A DNA stretch of 64,000 nt from CAVRZJ01 sp964594125 (GTDB taxonomy: Bacteria > Acidobacteriota > Thermoanaerobaculia > Thermoanaerobaculales > Thermoanaerobaculaceae): positions 43,037-107,036 of the forward strand of contig CAZQLL010000012.1 in NCBI GenBank assembly GCA_964594125.1. Direction: 5' to 3'. Under the pieces are notes generated by a model that saw only the letters and a program-made list of their open reading frames with translations, searched no databases and had not been told where the DNA came from. A program made the position numbers and the translations under genes. This document shows, one piece after another, positions 27,400 to 36,088 of this stretch; within the stretch, counting starts at the first letter, position 1; every line of letters starts with the position of its first letter.

Positions 27400-28631
27400 C
27401 GCTGTACGGCGAGGGACGGGCCGCGGTCGAGGGGTCGCGGGAGATCGCGGAGCGGCTCGGGTGGGCCGAGCGCCCGGCGCAGGCGCCGCCGCCGGAGATC
27501 ATCCTGCGGCCGCGAGCCGGCGACCCGCGGCGCGAGCCATGGATCGCACCGCCCGGCTGGCGGCCGTGGCGCGCCGGCGCCGGTCCTGCCGCGCCGGGCG
27601 GTGCGGCGGACGCCGAGCGGTGGACGTTCCTCGCCGACGTGCCGGGCGTGCTGCCGTACCTCGAAGCGTTGGCGCAGCCGCGCCGGCAGACGGTCAGCGT
27701 TGCGATCGCGGGTCTCGGCCGCGTCGGCGGGGCGGCGGCGACCGTGCTCGCGGCGCTGCCCGCGGCGCGCACCGGGGTGCGCGAGCTGCTGCTCTACGAC
27801 ATCGACGCCGCCAACCAGGAGCGCTGGCTGCTCGAGCTCGGCGCAGTGGCCGAATGGCGCGGCGAGAGCGGCCTTCCGGCGGTGCGCGCCACGACCCCCG
27901 AGCAGGCGTTCCACACCTGCGACGTTTTCTTGTTCGTCGCGGCGGCCGGCGTTCCGCCGCTCGGCGTCGAGGACGAGGTCCGCCTCGTGCAGTTCCAGCC
28001 CAACCGCGGGATCCTGCACGGCTTCCTCGAACGCGCGCGCGCGGCCCGTTTCACCGGCCTGTTCCTGGTCGTCGCCGACCCGGTCGACTGGCTCGCGCTG
28101 GCCGCATTCCACGACTCGAACACCGACGCCCACGGGCGCTTCGCCGGCGACGGGCTGGCGCCGGAACGCATCGCCGGGCTCGGCCTCGGCGTCATGTGGG
28201 GACGGGCGCTGGCGGCGGCGCGCCGCGAGGGGTGGGAGCCGGCGGTGCGCGCACACGGCGCCGTGTTCGGACCGCACGACGTCGAGGTGATCGCCTACGA
28301 CGACGTGGCGGCGCCCAACGCCGCGCGCTCGGCGGTGCTCACGCGCGCCGCGCGCGAAGCCAACTTCGTCATCCGCCGGCTCGGGTTCCTGCCGCACGTG
28401 GCGCCGGGCGTCGCCTCGGTGGCGCTCGCGCTGCCGCATCTGCTCGCCGGCCGCGAGGTGCTTGCGAGCGTGCTCGCAGACGGCCTCTACTTCGGTTGCC
28501 CGGCGAGCTGCGAGTGGGGGGTCCTGCCGCGGCCGATCGCCGGATCGCCGCGCGTCTCCGCGGAGCTCGCCGAGCTCGAGGCCTCCCTGCGCGTGCGCGC
28601 CCGCCGGCTCGGCCTGACGTGGCAGCACTGA
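27396..28631 (+). CDS. Lactate/malate dehydrogenase-like protein coupled to the giant gene
   Basis: The 411-residue protein has an N-terminal extension of about 95 residues, then a Rossmann fold. VAIAGLGRVGG holds the glycine motif at 106-111, and YDIDAANQ follows with an acidic NAD-ribose ligand. CDVFLFVAAAGVPPLG, FQPNRGILHGFL and VADPVDWLA align with the usual lactate/malate dehydrogenase strands (NPVD-type motif at 228-231). HGAVFGPHDV (His287/His294) sits where the catalytic histidine is expected. The arginines that read substrate are not obvious, so it may not act on lactate or malate. The GTG start overlaps the preceding stop, so the two proteins are made together and probably work together. 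Confidence 0.75.
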   Translation: MTLYGEGRAAVEGSREIAERLGWAERPAQAPPPEIILRPRAGDPRREPWIAPPGWRPWRAGAGPAAPGGAADAERWTFLADVPGVLPYLEALAQPRRQTVSVAIAGLGRVGGAAATVLAALPAARTGVRELLLYDIDAANQERWLLELGAVAEWRGESGLPAVRATTPEQAFHTCDVFLFVAAAGVPPLGVEDEVRLVQFQPNRGILHGFLERARAARFTGLFLVVADPVDWLALAAFHDSNTDAHGRFAGDGLAPERIAGLGLGVMWGRALAAARREGWEPAVRAHGAVFGPHDVEVIAYDDVAAPNAARSAVLTRAAREANFVIRRLGFLPHVAPGVASVALALPHLLAGREVLASVLADGLYFGCPASCEWGVLPRPIAGSPRVSAELAELEASLRVRARRLGLTWQH

Positions 28632-28951
28632 TGCACGGGAGCGCCCGCGATCTGCGTTGCCGCTGGAAAACCGCGCCGGGACCGGAACCGCGCTGCAATC
28701 ACCGTCATTGTTCAGAAAGTCCCTCCGCAAGACTCGGGAGCGCGGGCGCCCTCGCCCGCGCGCTTGTCCTGCTCTCGGACGCCCGGGCCGGCGGGGGCGC
28801 CGGCCCTCCCGGCGACTTTCACGGTCCGGGGTGCACCGATGGCTGATGTGGATTGTCTGGAGATTCCACCGCGGCCGTTTCATGGCGAGGCGCCCGGTAC
28901 TCCGTGCAATCCCCAACAATGGCGGGGTCCCCGAAAGGGAGTCTTGACGCG
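28632..28951. other. 320-nt intergenic stretch holding repeat copy 4
   Basis: No gene is recognised. The middle is occupied by the two-hairpin repeat, and the last 140 nt before the GH1 start are ordinary sequence. I see no LacI-type palindrome here, unlike in front of the lacI and GH94 genes. Confidence 0.6.
28708..28810 (-). repeat. Dispersed two-hairpin intergenic repeat, copy 4
   Basis: CGCGGGCG (28741-28748) pairs with CGCCCGCG (28753-28760) around CCCT. GGGCCGGCG (28785-28793) pairs with CGCCGGCCC (28798-28806) around GGGG. The left end carries the complement of the GGAGGGACTTTCTGAACA tail also seen in copy 3. Relative to copies 2 and 3 the first stem has a C-G pair in place of T-A at the third position. 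Confidence 0.8.
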
Positions 28952-30310
28952 ATGAGCTCGAGAACGGAGTCCGAGACGTTCCCGCAGGGCTTTCTCTGGG
29001 GCGCCGCGACCGCCGCGTATCAGGTCGAGGGCTCGCCGCTCGCCGACGGGGCGGGGGAGAGCATCTGGCACCGCTTCAGCCACACCCCGGGTATGGTGCG
29101 TGACGGCGACACCGGCGACGTGGCGTGCGATCACTACCGGCGGGCCGCCGACGACGTGGGGCTGATGCGCTCGCTCGGCCTGCAGGCGTACCGCTTCTCG
29201 ATCGCGTGGGGCAGGGTGCTGCCGGAGGGGACCGGGAGGGTCAACCAGCGCGGCCTCGACTTCTACCGCCGCCTCGTGGACCTGCTGCTCGACGTCGGGA
29301 TCCTGCCGTGCGCGACGCTCTACCACTGGGACCTGCCGGCCGCCCTAGACGACCGGGGCGGGTGGACCCATCGCGATGTCGCCGGGTGGTTCGCGGAGTA
29401 CGCCTCCGTGATGTTCCGAGCGCTCGGCGACCGCGTGCCGATGTGGGCGACGCTCAACGAGCCGTGGGTGGTGTGCGACGGCGGCTACCTGTTCGGCGTG
29501 CTGGCGCCCGGCCGCCGGAGCCGGCGCGACGCGGCGCTCGCATCGGTCAACCTGATGCGCGCCCACGGCGCCGGCGTGCAGGCGTTTCGCGCTCTGTGCC
29601 GCCAGCGAATCGGCCTGGTCGTCAACATCGAGCCCAAGTACCCGGCTTCACAATCGCCGGCCGACCTCGCGGCGACCGCTCGCTCCGAGGCGTACATGAA
29701 CCGCCAGTACCTCGACCCGGCGCTGCTCGGTGCGTTCCCGGAGGAGCTGCCGCGGCTCTTCGGCGGCGCCTGGCCGCGCGTCTCACCCGATGACCTTGCG
29801 CTGGTGCGCCAACCGCTCGACTGGCTGGGCGTCAACTACTACACGCGCGGCGTGGTGCGCCACGACCCGTCCGGCTCGCCGTTCGACTTCGCGCGCGTGC
29901 GGCAGGTGGGCGCCGAGCACACCGAGCTCGACTGGGAAGTCTATCCGCAGGGGCTCACCGACGCGCTGGTGTGGGTGAAGCGGCGCTACGGCGAGATCCC
30001 GCTCTACATCACCGAGAACGGCGCCGCGTTCGCCGACCCGCCGCGCGCGGCCGACCTGCGCCCGGACGTCCGCCGGATCGAGTACCTGCGCCGCCACCTC
30101 CTCGCCGCCCGTGCCGCGATCGCCGCCGGCGTCGACCTGCGCGGCTACTTCGTGTGGTCGCTGCTCGACAACTTCGAGTGGAGCCACGGCTACTCGAAGC
30201 GATTCGGCATCGTCCACGTCGACTACTCGACCCAAGCACGCACGGCGAAGGCCTCCGCCGCCTTCTACGCCGCTGTCATCCGCTCGAACGGCGCGTCACT
30301 CACCTCGTGA
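28952..30310 (+). CDS. GH1 beta-glucosidase
   Basis: The 452-residue protein is a complete GH1 (alpha/beta)8 enzyme. It opens with FPQGFLWGAATAAYQVEGSP, has the acid/base Glu170 in TLNEPW and the nucleophile Glu355 in YITENG, and ends with SLLDNFEWSHGYSKRFGIVHVDY. It has no signal peptide, so it acts in the cytoplasm on imported oligosaccharides or glucosides. The ATG at 28952 gives the standard N-terminus. Its 3' end overlaps the convergent esterase gene by 15 nt. Position next to the glucan operon suggests it finishes degradation to glucose; the exact linkage preference cannot be read from sequence. Confidence 0.93.
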   Translation: MSSRTESETFPQGFLWGAATAAYQVEGSPLADGAGESIWHRFSHTPGMVRDGDTGDVACDHYRRAADDVGLMRSLGLQAYRFSIAWGRVLPEGTGRVNQRGLDFYRRLVDLLLDVGILPCATLYHWDLPAALDDRGGWTHRDVAGWFAEYASVMFRALGDRVPMWATLNEPWVVCDGGYLFGVLAPGRRSRRDAALASVNLMRAHGAGVQAFRALCRQRIGLVVNIEPKYPASQSPADLAATARSEAYMNRQYLDPALLGAFPEELPRLFGGAWPRVSPDDLALVRQPLDWLGVNYYTRGVVRHDPSGSPFDFARVRQVGAEHTELDWEVYPQGLTDALVWVKRRYGEIPLYITENGAAFADPPRAADLRPDVRRIEYLRRHLLAARAAIAAGVDLRGYFVWSLLDNFEWSHGYSKRFGIVHVDYSTQARTAKASAAFYAAVIRSNGASLTS

Positions 30311-31096
30311 GGCGGCCACACGGCGCTGGGCGAGCAGCCAGCGCGGCAGCTCCTCCTCGGCGTAGGCCCGGTCCCAGGAGTTGTGGTCGACGCCGGGGTA
30401 GATCGTGACCTTCGGCGGGTGGCCGAGGGCGGCGAGCGCCGCGGCCATCGTCCGCGTGTGCTCTGGGGGCACGACGTCGTCGGCGTCGCCGTGGAACAGC
30501 CAGAACGGGAGGTCGCCGATGCCGGCGGCGAGCTGCGCGGCGGAGCCGAAGTAGGCGGGCGGGAGGTCGAGCTTCGCCGCGCGCGGGTGCGAGGCGGCGT
30601 AGCCGCACACCGAGACCAGCGCGGCCCATGTGTCCCGGTGGCGGGCGCCGAGCACCCAGGCGCCGTGACCGCCCTGCGAGAGGCCGGTGAGGGAGACGCG
30701 GTCGTCGTCGACGCGGTACTGCCGCCGCACGGCGCCGAGGATCGCCATCACTGCCGCCTCGTGCTGCTCCCACTCCGAGTCCTCCGTGGGCTTCTGCGGG
30801 AACACCACGAGCGCCGGCCAGACGTCCCGATTCCCCAGGATCGCCGTGCCGATTCCCTGGACGATCGGCCTGACGCCGTCGGTGCCGCTCTCGCCGCGCC
30901 CGTGCAGGAAGAGGACGAGCGGCCACGGGCGCGCCGGGTCGTAGCCGCGCGGGACGTAGACGGCGTACGGGTAGACGCGGCCGCCGACACCGAGCTCGCG
31001 GAACAGGAAGCCGCGCTCCTCGAGGCGGCCGCAGGCGGCCGAGGCGCAGCCGACCGACGCCGCGGCGAGAGCGAGGACAAGGGTGCGGGCGGTCAC
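30296..31096 (-). CDS. Exported alpha/beta-hydrolase esterase (PHB-depolymerase/phospholipase-carboxylesterase type)
   Basis: The 266-residue protein has a signal sequence (LVLALAAASVGCASAACG, with possible lipobox cysteines). Its hydrolase core has the oxyanion stretch LFLHGRGESG, the nucleophile Ser140 in GLSQGGHGAW, the acid in FHGDADDVVPP and the histidine in GVDHNSWDRAY. This arrangement matches LpqC/poly(3-hydroxybutyrate) depolymerase-like esterases found with glycan-degrading genes, where they remove acyl groups. The GTG start overlaps the preceding stop (GTGA), making it the last gene of the long minus-strand operon. Confidence 0.87.
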   Translation of the reverse strand: MTARTLVLALAAASVGCASAACGRLEERGFLFRELGVGGRVYPYAVYVPRGYDPARPWPLVLFLHGRGESGTDGVRPIVQGIGTAILGNRDVWPALVVFPQKPTEDSEWEQHEAAVMAILGAVRRQYRVDDDRVSLTGLSQGGHGAWVLGARHRDTWAALVSVCGYAASHPRAAKLDLPPAYFGSAAQLAAGIGDLPFWLFHGDADDVVPPEHTRTMAAALAALGHPPKVTIYPGVDHNSWDRAYAEEELPRWLLAQRRVAASRGE

Positions 31097-34000
31097 GGCG
31101 CCACCTCCACGCGGGCCGGAAGAGAGCGGACGACGATGGGATCGTTTGCGGGCCGGCGACCGCCGTTGACGGTCACGTGCCGCGGCGGGGCTTCCAGCGG
31201 CAGGTCGAGGACGACGCCGCCCGGCGGTACGGAGAGCCCGTCGTCCACCTCGACCACGATGGTGCCGGCCGCCGCGGCGGCGCAAAAGGTGAGCGGGCCG
31301 AAGCGGGTCGCGAGGCGGGTCACGCTGACGCCGCCGGGGGCCGCGAGCCACCGCATCGGCACGCCGGCAGCGAGCACCAGCGCGTCGCCGCGCTCGTATG
31401 CGAGCACGTCGAGCAGCGAGCGGATGAAGTCGGAGCCGACCCAGGTGTGCGGCATGTCCCCGATGAAGCGCGGTCGGCGAGGATCGCGGTCGACCACCTC
31501 CGCCCAGTGGTTCCAACCCGGCGGGCGGCGATCGCGCATGAAGAAGTCGAGCATTGCGAGAGCGCGCTCGCGCCAGCCGAGGCGCACCAGAGCGCCGACG
31601 GTGCGCCACTCGTACGGCGTGTACACGTCCCACTCCCGCGTGCCGTCGCGGCGCGCCACGCTCTCACGCCAGTAACGCTCGAAGGTTCCCAGCAGCGCCG
31701 CCCGCGGCAGCGCGTCGAGCTCGCCGCCGGGGTCGAGCGCGATCGTCGTCGAGGTCGGGTCGAAGTCGCCGAGCTCCGCGCACCCCGGGATGTAGTCGAT
31801 CCCGTGCGCGGCGATGGTCAGGTCGAGCGAGCGGAAGAGATCGCCGCGGAACTCGTCGCGGAGCGCGGCGAAGCGCGTGGCGTCGTGCTCGCGCCCGAGG
31901 GCGCGGGCGAGGAGCACCGCACCGCCGAGCCCGCGCAGCGCCCAGAAGTCGTCCCAGTACGAGTGCATCGGCTTTGCCGAGTACCCCTCGTGGCTGATCG
32001 ACGCGGGGAGCAGCCCGAAGAACGCCTCCCTCCCGGGCGAGCGGAACTCGTCGGTGCGCCGCTGCCGGCGCAGCACGTCGATGTAGTCGACCGCCCGCCG
32101 CACGGCGCTCCAGTGCGCCTCGACGAGCGCGCGGTCGCCGGTGAACGCGTGGTACTCGGCGAGGAGGTAGAGGAGCTGGCCGTGGCTGTCGTTCTCCGGC
32201 ACCGGGTCGGCGCCGCGTGCGTCGACGCAGCACGGGACCTTGCCGCTCGGGTACTGGAAAGGCGCGAACCACTCGATGAACCCGCGCACGGCGCCGGCGT
32301 GGCCGAGGCGCAGCAGCGCCGTCGACGTGAGCGAGCCGTCGCGGATCCACGAGCGCTCGTAGGCGCGGGAGCCGGGCTGGATCGCCGCGCCGTCGCGGTT
32401 GATCAGGATGTAGGCCAGGTTGGATCGCAGCGTGTCCGCGAGCGGCCCGGCCTCCGCCGGCAGCGACACGGTGACCCGGTTGAGCTTCTCGCGCCACTGC
32501 GCGCGCGCGGTCGCGTGCGCGGCGGCGAAGGCGGCCGCCGCGTCGCCACGCACCGCCGGCGGCTGGTCGCCGCCGCCGTCGCGCGGCGCCGCGAGGGCCG
32601 TCCGCCCGCCGCCGGGGAACGGCGCCTCGATCACGACGGTCCGCTCCCCGCCCGGCGACACCTCGAGTGTGAACGCCAGCGCACCCGAGGCACTCTCGTC
32701 GGGGTCGGTCACGGCGGGAGACGGCGGCACCATCCCGCTCGCGAGGAACTCCGAGACGTCCCCGCCCGAGGACGTCGCCGCGCCCCAGGCGTCCGGCGGC
32801 GGCGCCGTCAGAACGCGGCAGCGCTCCCCCACGTACACGCAGCCGTCGGCAAACGACAGCGAGCGTACCCGCGCGGCGCCCCCCCCGACGTTGAGGAACT
32901 GCGTCGGCGGATTGACCTGCAGCGGCCGTACGGCGAGGTACAGCGTCGCGCGCAACGCCGCGGCGCCCGGATTGCGCAGCGTGTAGCTGGCGAGCAGCGA
33001 CGACGAGCCGGCGTCGCCGGCCGCTACCGCGGTCACGTCGAGGGTGACGCGCGGGTGGCGCCACGTGACCGTCGGTACCGGCAGGTAGCCCTCGGCGAGC
33101 GACTGCGCCGACTCGACGTCGGCCCAGGTCACGAGCGCGCCGTCGATGTGCACGAACGGCTCGACCGAGAACCCCGCCTTCTCCACCTCGATCGCGCCGC
33201 ACTCCGACAGCAGCGCCTCGTGCGGCGAGCCGTAGGCGCCGACCACGGTCCAATACACCTGCTCGCCGCGGTAGGCCCGCGGGTAGCGCCCGCGCGGCGC
33301 GCGGCGCGCCGTCTCGGCGTAGACGGCGTTGGCGGAGGCGCCGAACGCCGGCGCCATCACCTCGATCTCGGCGAGGCGGGCGACGCCGGCGGCGCGCGCA
33401 AGCGCCACCCGCAGGAACCGCGCCTCGACATCCGGCATGGCGACGGCGTCGAGCCCGCCGTTGGAGCCGTGGACGGCGCGGACGTCGGTCCAGTGCGCGA
33501 GGTCGTCCGACGCCTGCACCTCGTAGTCGAGATCCGTGCAGCCGGGCGCCCATGTCAGCACGACGCCGCCGATCTCGCTCGCATGCCCGAGGTCGAGCGC
33601 CAGCCATGCGGGGCTGCCCGCCGGCGGCGACCAGAGGGTCGCCGGGTCGCCGTCGACCGCCGCCGACGGCGTCTCGCCGGCGCTCGCCCACACCCGCGCA
33701 ACGCCGTCGAACGGCCGCGCCGGCGGCAGCTCGGTGATCGCCAGGTCGTCGAGCCAGACGCGGCCCCGTCCGCCGCTCCCGGCTGTGAACGCGATCTCCA
33801 GCGCCGCCGCCCGCGCCGGCTCGCCCCCGCCCGCAGGCCCCCAGGCGAACGTGATGTGCCGCTTTCTCACGGTGACGGTCTGCCACGTCTCGCCGAGCCG
33901 GAACTCCCGCCGCGTCGACCACCAGACGTTCTCGCCGCCCGCGTCGGTCAGCTTGAGCTCGAGGGTGTTCGGCGGCAGGTCGCCGCGGATGCGGAACGAG

Positions 34001-34290
34001 AGGGCGTAGTTGGCCGGCAGCTCGAGGTCGAGCGGGCGGCGTACGAGCGCCCACCCGCCGCCGCCGTGGAAGTCGATGTCGACCCGCAGCGTGCCGCCGT
34101 CGGCCGCGATCGTGGTGTTCACGCCCTCCGCCGGCGCCGCCGCCCACGCCTCCACGCTGCCGAAGTCGTCCAGCACCCTCGTCTGCGCGTCCCCCCCGAC
34201 AGCGGCAAGGCTCAGCAGGATGCAGCCTGCCGCCTTCCGAGCACCGGGCCCGGAACCGCGAGCCCCCGCTTCTTCCTGCCCACGGCTCAC
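31093..34290 (-). CDS. Secreted discoidin-domain, six-hairpin glycosidase-like protein
   Basis: The protein is about 1065 residues long. A signal region (AGCILLSLAAVGGDAQ) precedes a beta-sandwich with carbohydrate-binding character (about 30-175). An F5/8 type C (discoidin) domain follows at about 185-320, with ALDLGHASEIGGVVLTW and EARFLRVALARAAG. After a further beta region comes an alpha/alpha six-hairpin domain, with SRAYERSWIRDGSLTSTALL, VPENDSHGQLLYLLAEYHAF and DVYTPYEWRTVGALVRLGW. This resembles GH15/GH63-like clan folds, but I cannot assign a numbered family. The start is uncertain: GTG at 34290 is used, while GTG at 34356 overlaps the permease stop as GTGA but would translate the heptamer array. 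It probably trims the glycan outside the inner membrane. Confidence 0.72.
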   Translation of the reverse strand: MSRGQEEAGARGSGPGARKAAGCILLSLAAVGGDAQTRVLDDFGSVEAWAAAPAEGVNTTIAADGGTLRVDIDFHGGGGWALVRRPLDLELPANYALSFRIRGDLPPNTLELKLTDAGGENVWWSTRREFRLGETWQTVTVRKRHITFAWGPAGGGEPARAAALEIAFTAGSGGRGRVWLDDLAITELPPARPFDGVARVWASAGETPSAAVDGDPATLWSPPAGSPAWLALDLGHASEIGGVVLTWAPGCTDLDYEVQASDDLAHWTDVRAVHGSNGGLDAVAMPDVEARFLRVALARAAGVARLAEIEVMAPAFGASANAVYAETARRAPRGRYPRAYRGEQVYWTVVGAYGSPHEALLSECGAIEVEKAGFSVEPFVHIDGALVTWADVESAQSLAEGYLPVPTVTWRHPRVTLDVTAVAAGDAGSSSLLASYTLRNPGAAALRATLYLAVRPLQVNPPTQFLNVGGGAARVRSLSFADGCVYVGERCRVLTAPPPDAWGAATSSGGDVSEFLASGMVPPSPAVTDPDESASGALAFTLEVSPGGERTVVIEAPFPGGGRTALAAPRDGGGDQPPAVRGDAAAAFAAAHATARAQWREKLNRVTVSLPAEAGPLADTLRSNLAYILINRDGAAIQPGSRAYERSWIRDGSLTSTALLRLGHAGAVRGFIEWFAPFQYPSGKVPCCVDARGADPVPENDSHGQLLYLLAEYHAFTGDRALVEAHWSAVRRAVDYIDVLRRQRRTDEFRSPGREAFFGLLPASISHEGYSAKPMHSYWDDFWALRGLGGAVLLARALGREHDATRFAALRDEFRGDLFRSLDLTIAAHGIDYIPGCAELGDFDPTSTTIALDPGGELDALPRAALLGTFERYWRESVARRDGTREWDVYTPYEWRTVGALVRLGWRERALAMLDFFMRDRRPPGWNHWAEVVDRDPRRPRFIGDMPHTWVGSDFIRSLLDVLAYERGDALVLAAGVPMRWLAAPGGVSVTRLATRFGPLTFCAAAAAGTIVVEVDDGLSVPPGGVVLDLPLEAPPRHVTVNGGRRPANDPIVVRSLPARVEVAP

Positions 34291-34352
34291 GGCCCACCGC
34301 TCACGCTCTTCTGCGCCCTTCGAACCACGAGCCACGAACCACGAACCACGTC
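34280..34352. repeat. Heptanucleotide tandem arrays between permease and glycosidase genes
   Basis: 34325-34352 has CCACGAG, CCACGAA, CCACGAA, CCACGTC. 34280-34307 has a related register, CCCACGG, CTCACGG, CCCACCG, CTCACGC. Together they fill the junction where translational coupling would be expected in this operon and may encode the N-terminus of the glycosidase if the GTG at 34356 is used. Confidence 0.8.
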
Positions 34353-35174
34353 TCACTCCTTCGCCCCTCCCATCATGATCCCCTCGATGTAGTGGCGCTG
34401 CAGCGCCAGGAACAGCAGCAGCACCGGCAGCACCGTGAGCACGGCGCCGGCCATCATCATCTCGGTGTCCTGGGCGTGCTCGCCGGAGAGGTTCGCCAAC
34501 GCCACCGGGAGCGTGTAGAGACGGTCGTCGGTGAGCGCGATCAACGGCCACATGAAGTCGTTCCATGTGCCCATGAAAACGAAGACGGCGAGCGTGACGA
34601 GGATCGGCCGGCACATCGGCAGCACCACCGACCAGTAGATCCGCAGCTCCGAGGCCCCGTCCACGCGGGCGGCGTCGATCGCGTCCTGGGGCAGCGAGAG
34701 GGCGTACTGGCGGATCATGAAGATGCCGAAGATCGGCGCCAGGTAGGGGACGAGCACGCCCCAGTACGTGTTGACCAGCCCCAGCGCCTTCAGCAGCAAA
34801 AACAGCGGCAGCATCGCGACCTGCGCCGGGATCACCATCCCGGCGACCAGCGCACGGAAGACCCGGTCGCGCCCGCCGAAGCGCAGGCGCGCGAAGGCGT
34901 AGCCGGCCAGCGACGTGAGCAGCAGGCTGGCCGCGGTTGCGCTGGTGGCGATCAGCGCGCTGTTGAGGAACGCACGCCCGAGGTCGAGGCGCTCGAACAG
35001 CTCGACGTAGTGCGCGAGCGTGGCGCGCGAGGGGACGAGGCGCGGCGGGAACGAACTCGCCTCGCCGGTCGGCATCAGCGACGCCGAAACCATCCAGGCA
35101 AGCGGCACCAGCGTCGCCGCGGCGCCGGTCGCCAGCGCGGCGTGGAGCAGCAGCGACGTCAGCCACCGCCTCAC
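34353..35174 (-). CDS. Carbohydrate ABC transporter permease, MalG type
   Basis: The 273-residue protein has six transmembrane segments and the cytoplasmic EAA loop DAARVDGASELRIYWSVVLPMCRP that docks the ATPase. It also has MalG-family stretches such as NSALIATSATAASLLLTSLAGYAFARL and IMMGGAKE at the C-terminus. The start is the GTG at 35174, which overlaps the preceding permease stop (GTGA). Together with the next two genes it forms a CUT1-type sugar importer. No ATPase gene is present in the locus, so a shared MsmK/MalK-like ATPase encoded elsewhere is needed. Confidence 0.92.
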   Translation of the reverse strand: MRRWLTSLLLHAALATGAAATLVPLAWMVSASLMPTGEASSFPPRLVPSRATLAHYVELFERLDLGRAFLNSALIATSATAASLLLTSLAGYAFARLRFGGRDRVFRALVAGMVIPAQVAMLPLFLLLKALGLVNTYWGVLVPYLAPIFGIFMIRQYALSLPQDAIDAARVDGASELRIYWSVVLPMCRPILVTLAVFVFMGTWNDFMWPLIALTDDRLYTLPVALANLSGEHAQDTEMMMAGAVLTVLPVLLLFLALQRHYIEGIMMGGAKE

Positions 35175-36088
35175 GCCCGCTCTCCCCGCCGCAGTGCGAG
35201 CTGCAGCGACGTCGCGGCGAGGACGACGAGGAACAGGACGAACGCCACCGCGGCGGCGTACCCCATGTTCCACCAGCGGAACCCCTCCTTGTACATCAGC
35301 ATCACGACGGTGAGCGTCGCGTTGGCGGGACCGCCGGTGCCGGCGGTGAGCACGTACGGCTCGGCGAAGAGCTGGAAGTAGCCGATCATCGTCATCACCC
35401 CGACGAACGTCATCGTCGGGCGCAGCAGCGGCAGGGTGATCCGCCGGAAGCGGAGCCACGGCCCGGCGCCGTCGAGGCGCGCGGCCTCGTAGACGCTGGC
35501 GGGGATCGCCTGCAGGCCGGCCAGGAAGATCACCATGTTGTAGCCGAACGAGCGCCAGGCGGCCATCACGATGATCGCCGGGATCGCCCAGCGGGGGTTG
35601 CCGAGCCAGTCGATCGGGGGGACGCCGACCAGGCCGAGCACATGGTTGAGCAGGCCGAAACGCGGGTGGTAGAGGTAGCGCCACACCACCGCGACCGCCA
35701 CCAGCGTGGTCACCACCGGTGCGAAGTAGACCGTGCGGAACAGCGGCTTGAGGCGCACCAGCTTCTCGTTGAGGAGCAGCGCCGCGGCGAGCGACAGCGC
35801 AACCGACAGCGGCCCGCCGACGAGCACGAAGTAGAACGTGTTGGCGAGCGCCTTCCAGAACACCGGCGAGGCGAGCAGGGCGGCGTAGTTGCCGAGGCCC
35901 ACGAAGCGCACGCTGGAGAGGTCCGCCAGCGCGTAGATGTCGAAGTCGGTGAGCGAGAGCGCCACGCCGGCGACCACCGGCAGGAAGAAGAAGAGCCCGA
36001 TCAACGCCAGCGCCGGCGCCACGAACGCCAGGCCCGCGCGCGCCTCGGCGCGCCGGTCGGGCCTGTGCGCGCGCTCCGCCGCGGTCAC
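35171..36088 (-). CDS. Carbohydrate ABC transporter permease, MalF type
   Basis: The 305-residue protein has six transmembrane segments after a short basic N-terminus. The EAA loop reads YEAARLDGAGPWLRFRRITLPLLRP near the C-terminal third. LTDFDIY and FVGLGNYAALL are typical N-terminal CUT1 stretches. The GTG start at 36088 overlaps the stop of the binding-protein gene by 4 nt. It pairs with the MalG-type permease to form the channel. Confidence 0.92.
   Translation of the reverse strand: MTAAERAHRPDRRAEARAGLAFVAPALALIGLFFFLPVVAGVALSLTDFDIYALADLSSVRFVGLGNYAALLASPVFWKALANTFYFVLVGGPLSVALSLAAALLLNEKLVRLKPLFRTVYFAPVVTTLVAVAVVWRYLYHPRFGLLNHVLGLVGVPPIDWLGNPRWAIPAIIVMAAWRSFGYNMVIFLAGLQAIPASVYEAARLDGAGPWLRFRRITLPLLRPTMTFVGVMTMIGYFQLFAEPYVLTAGTGGPANATLTVVMLMYKEGFRWWNMGYAAAVAFVLFLVVLAATSLQLALRRGERA

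Noticed and set aside
30296..30310. Frameshift or fusion between GH1 and the esterase
   Set aside because: They are on opposite strands and simply overlap tail to tail by 15 nt; both proteins are complete.
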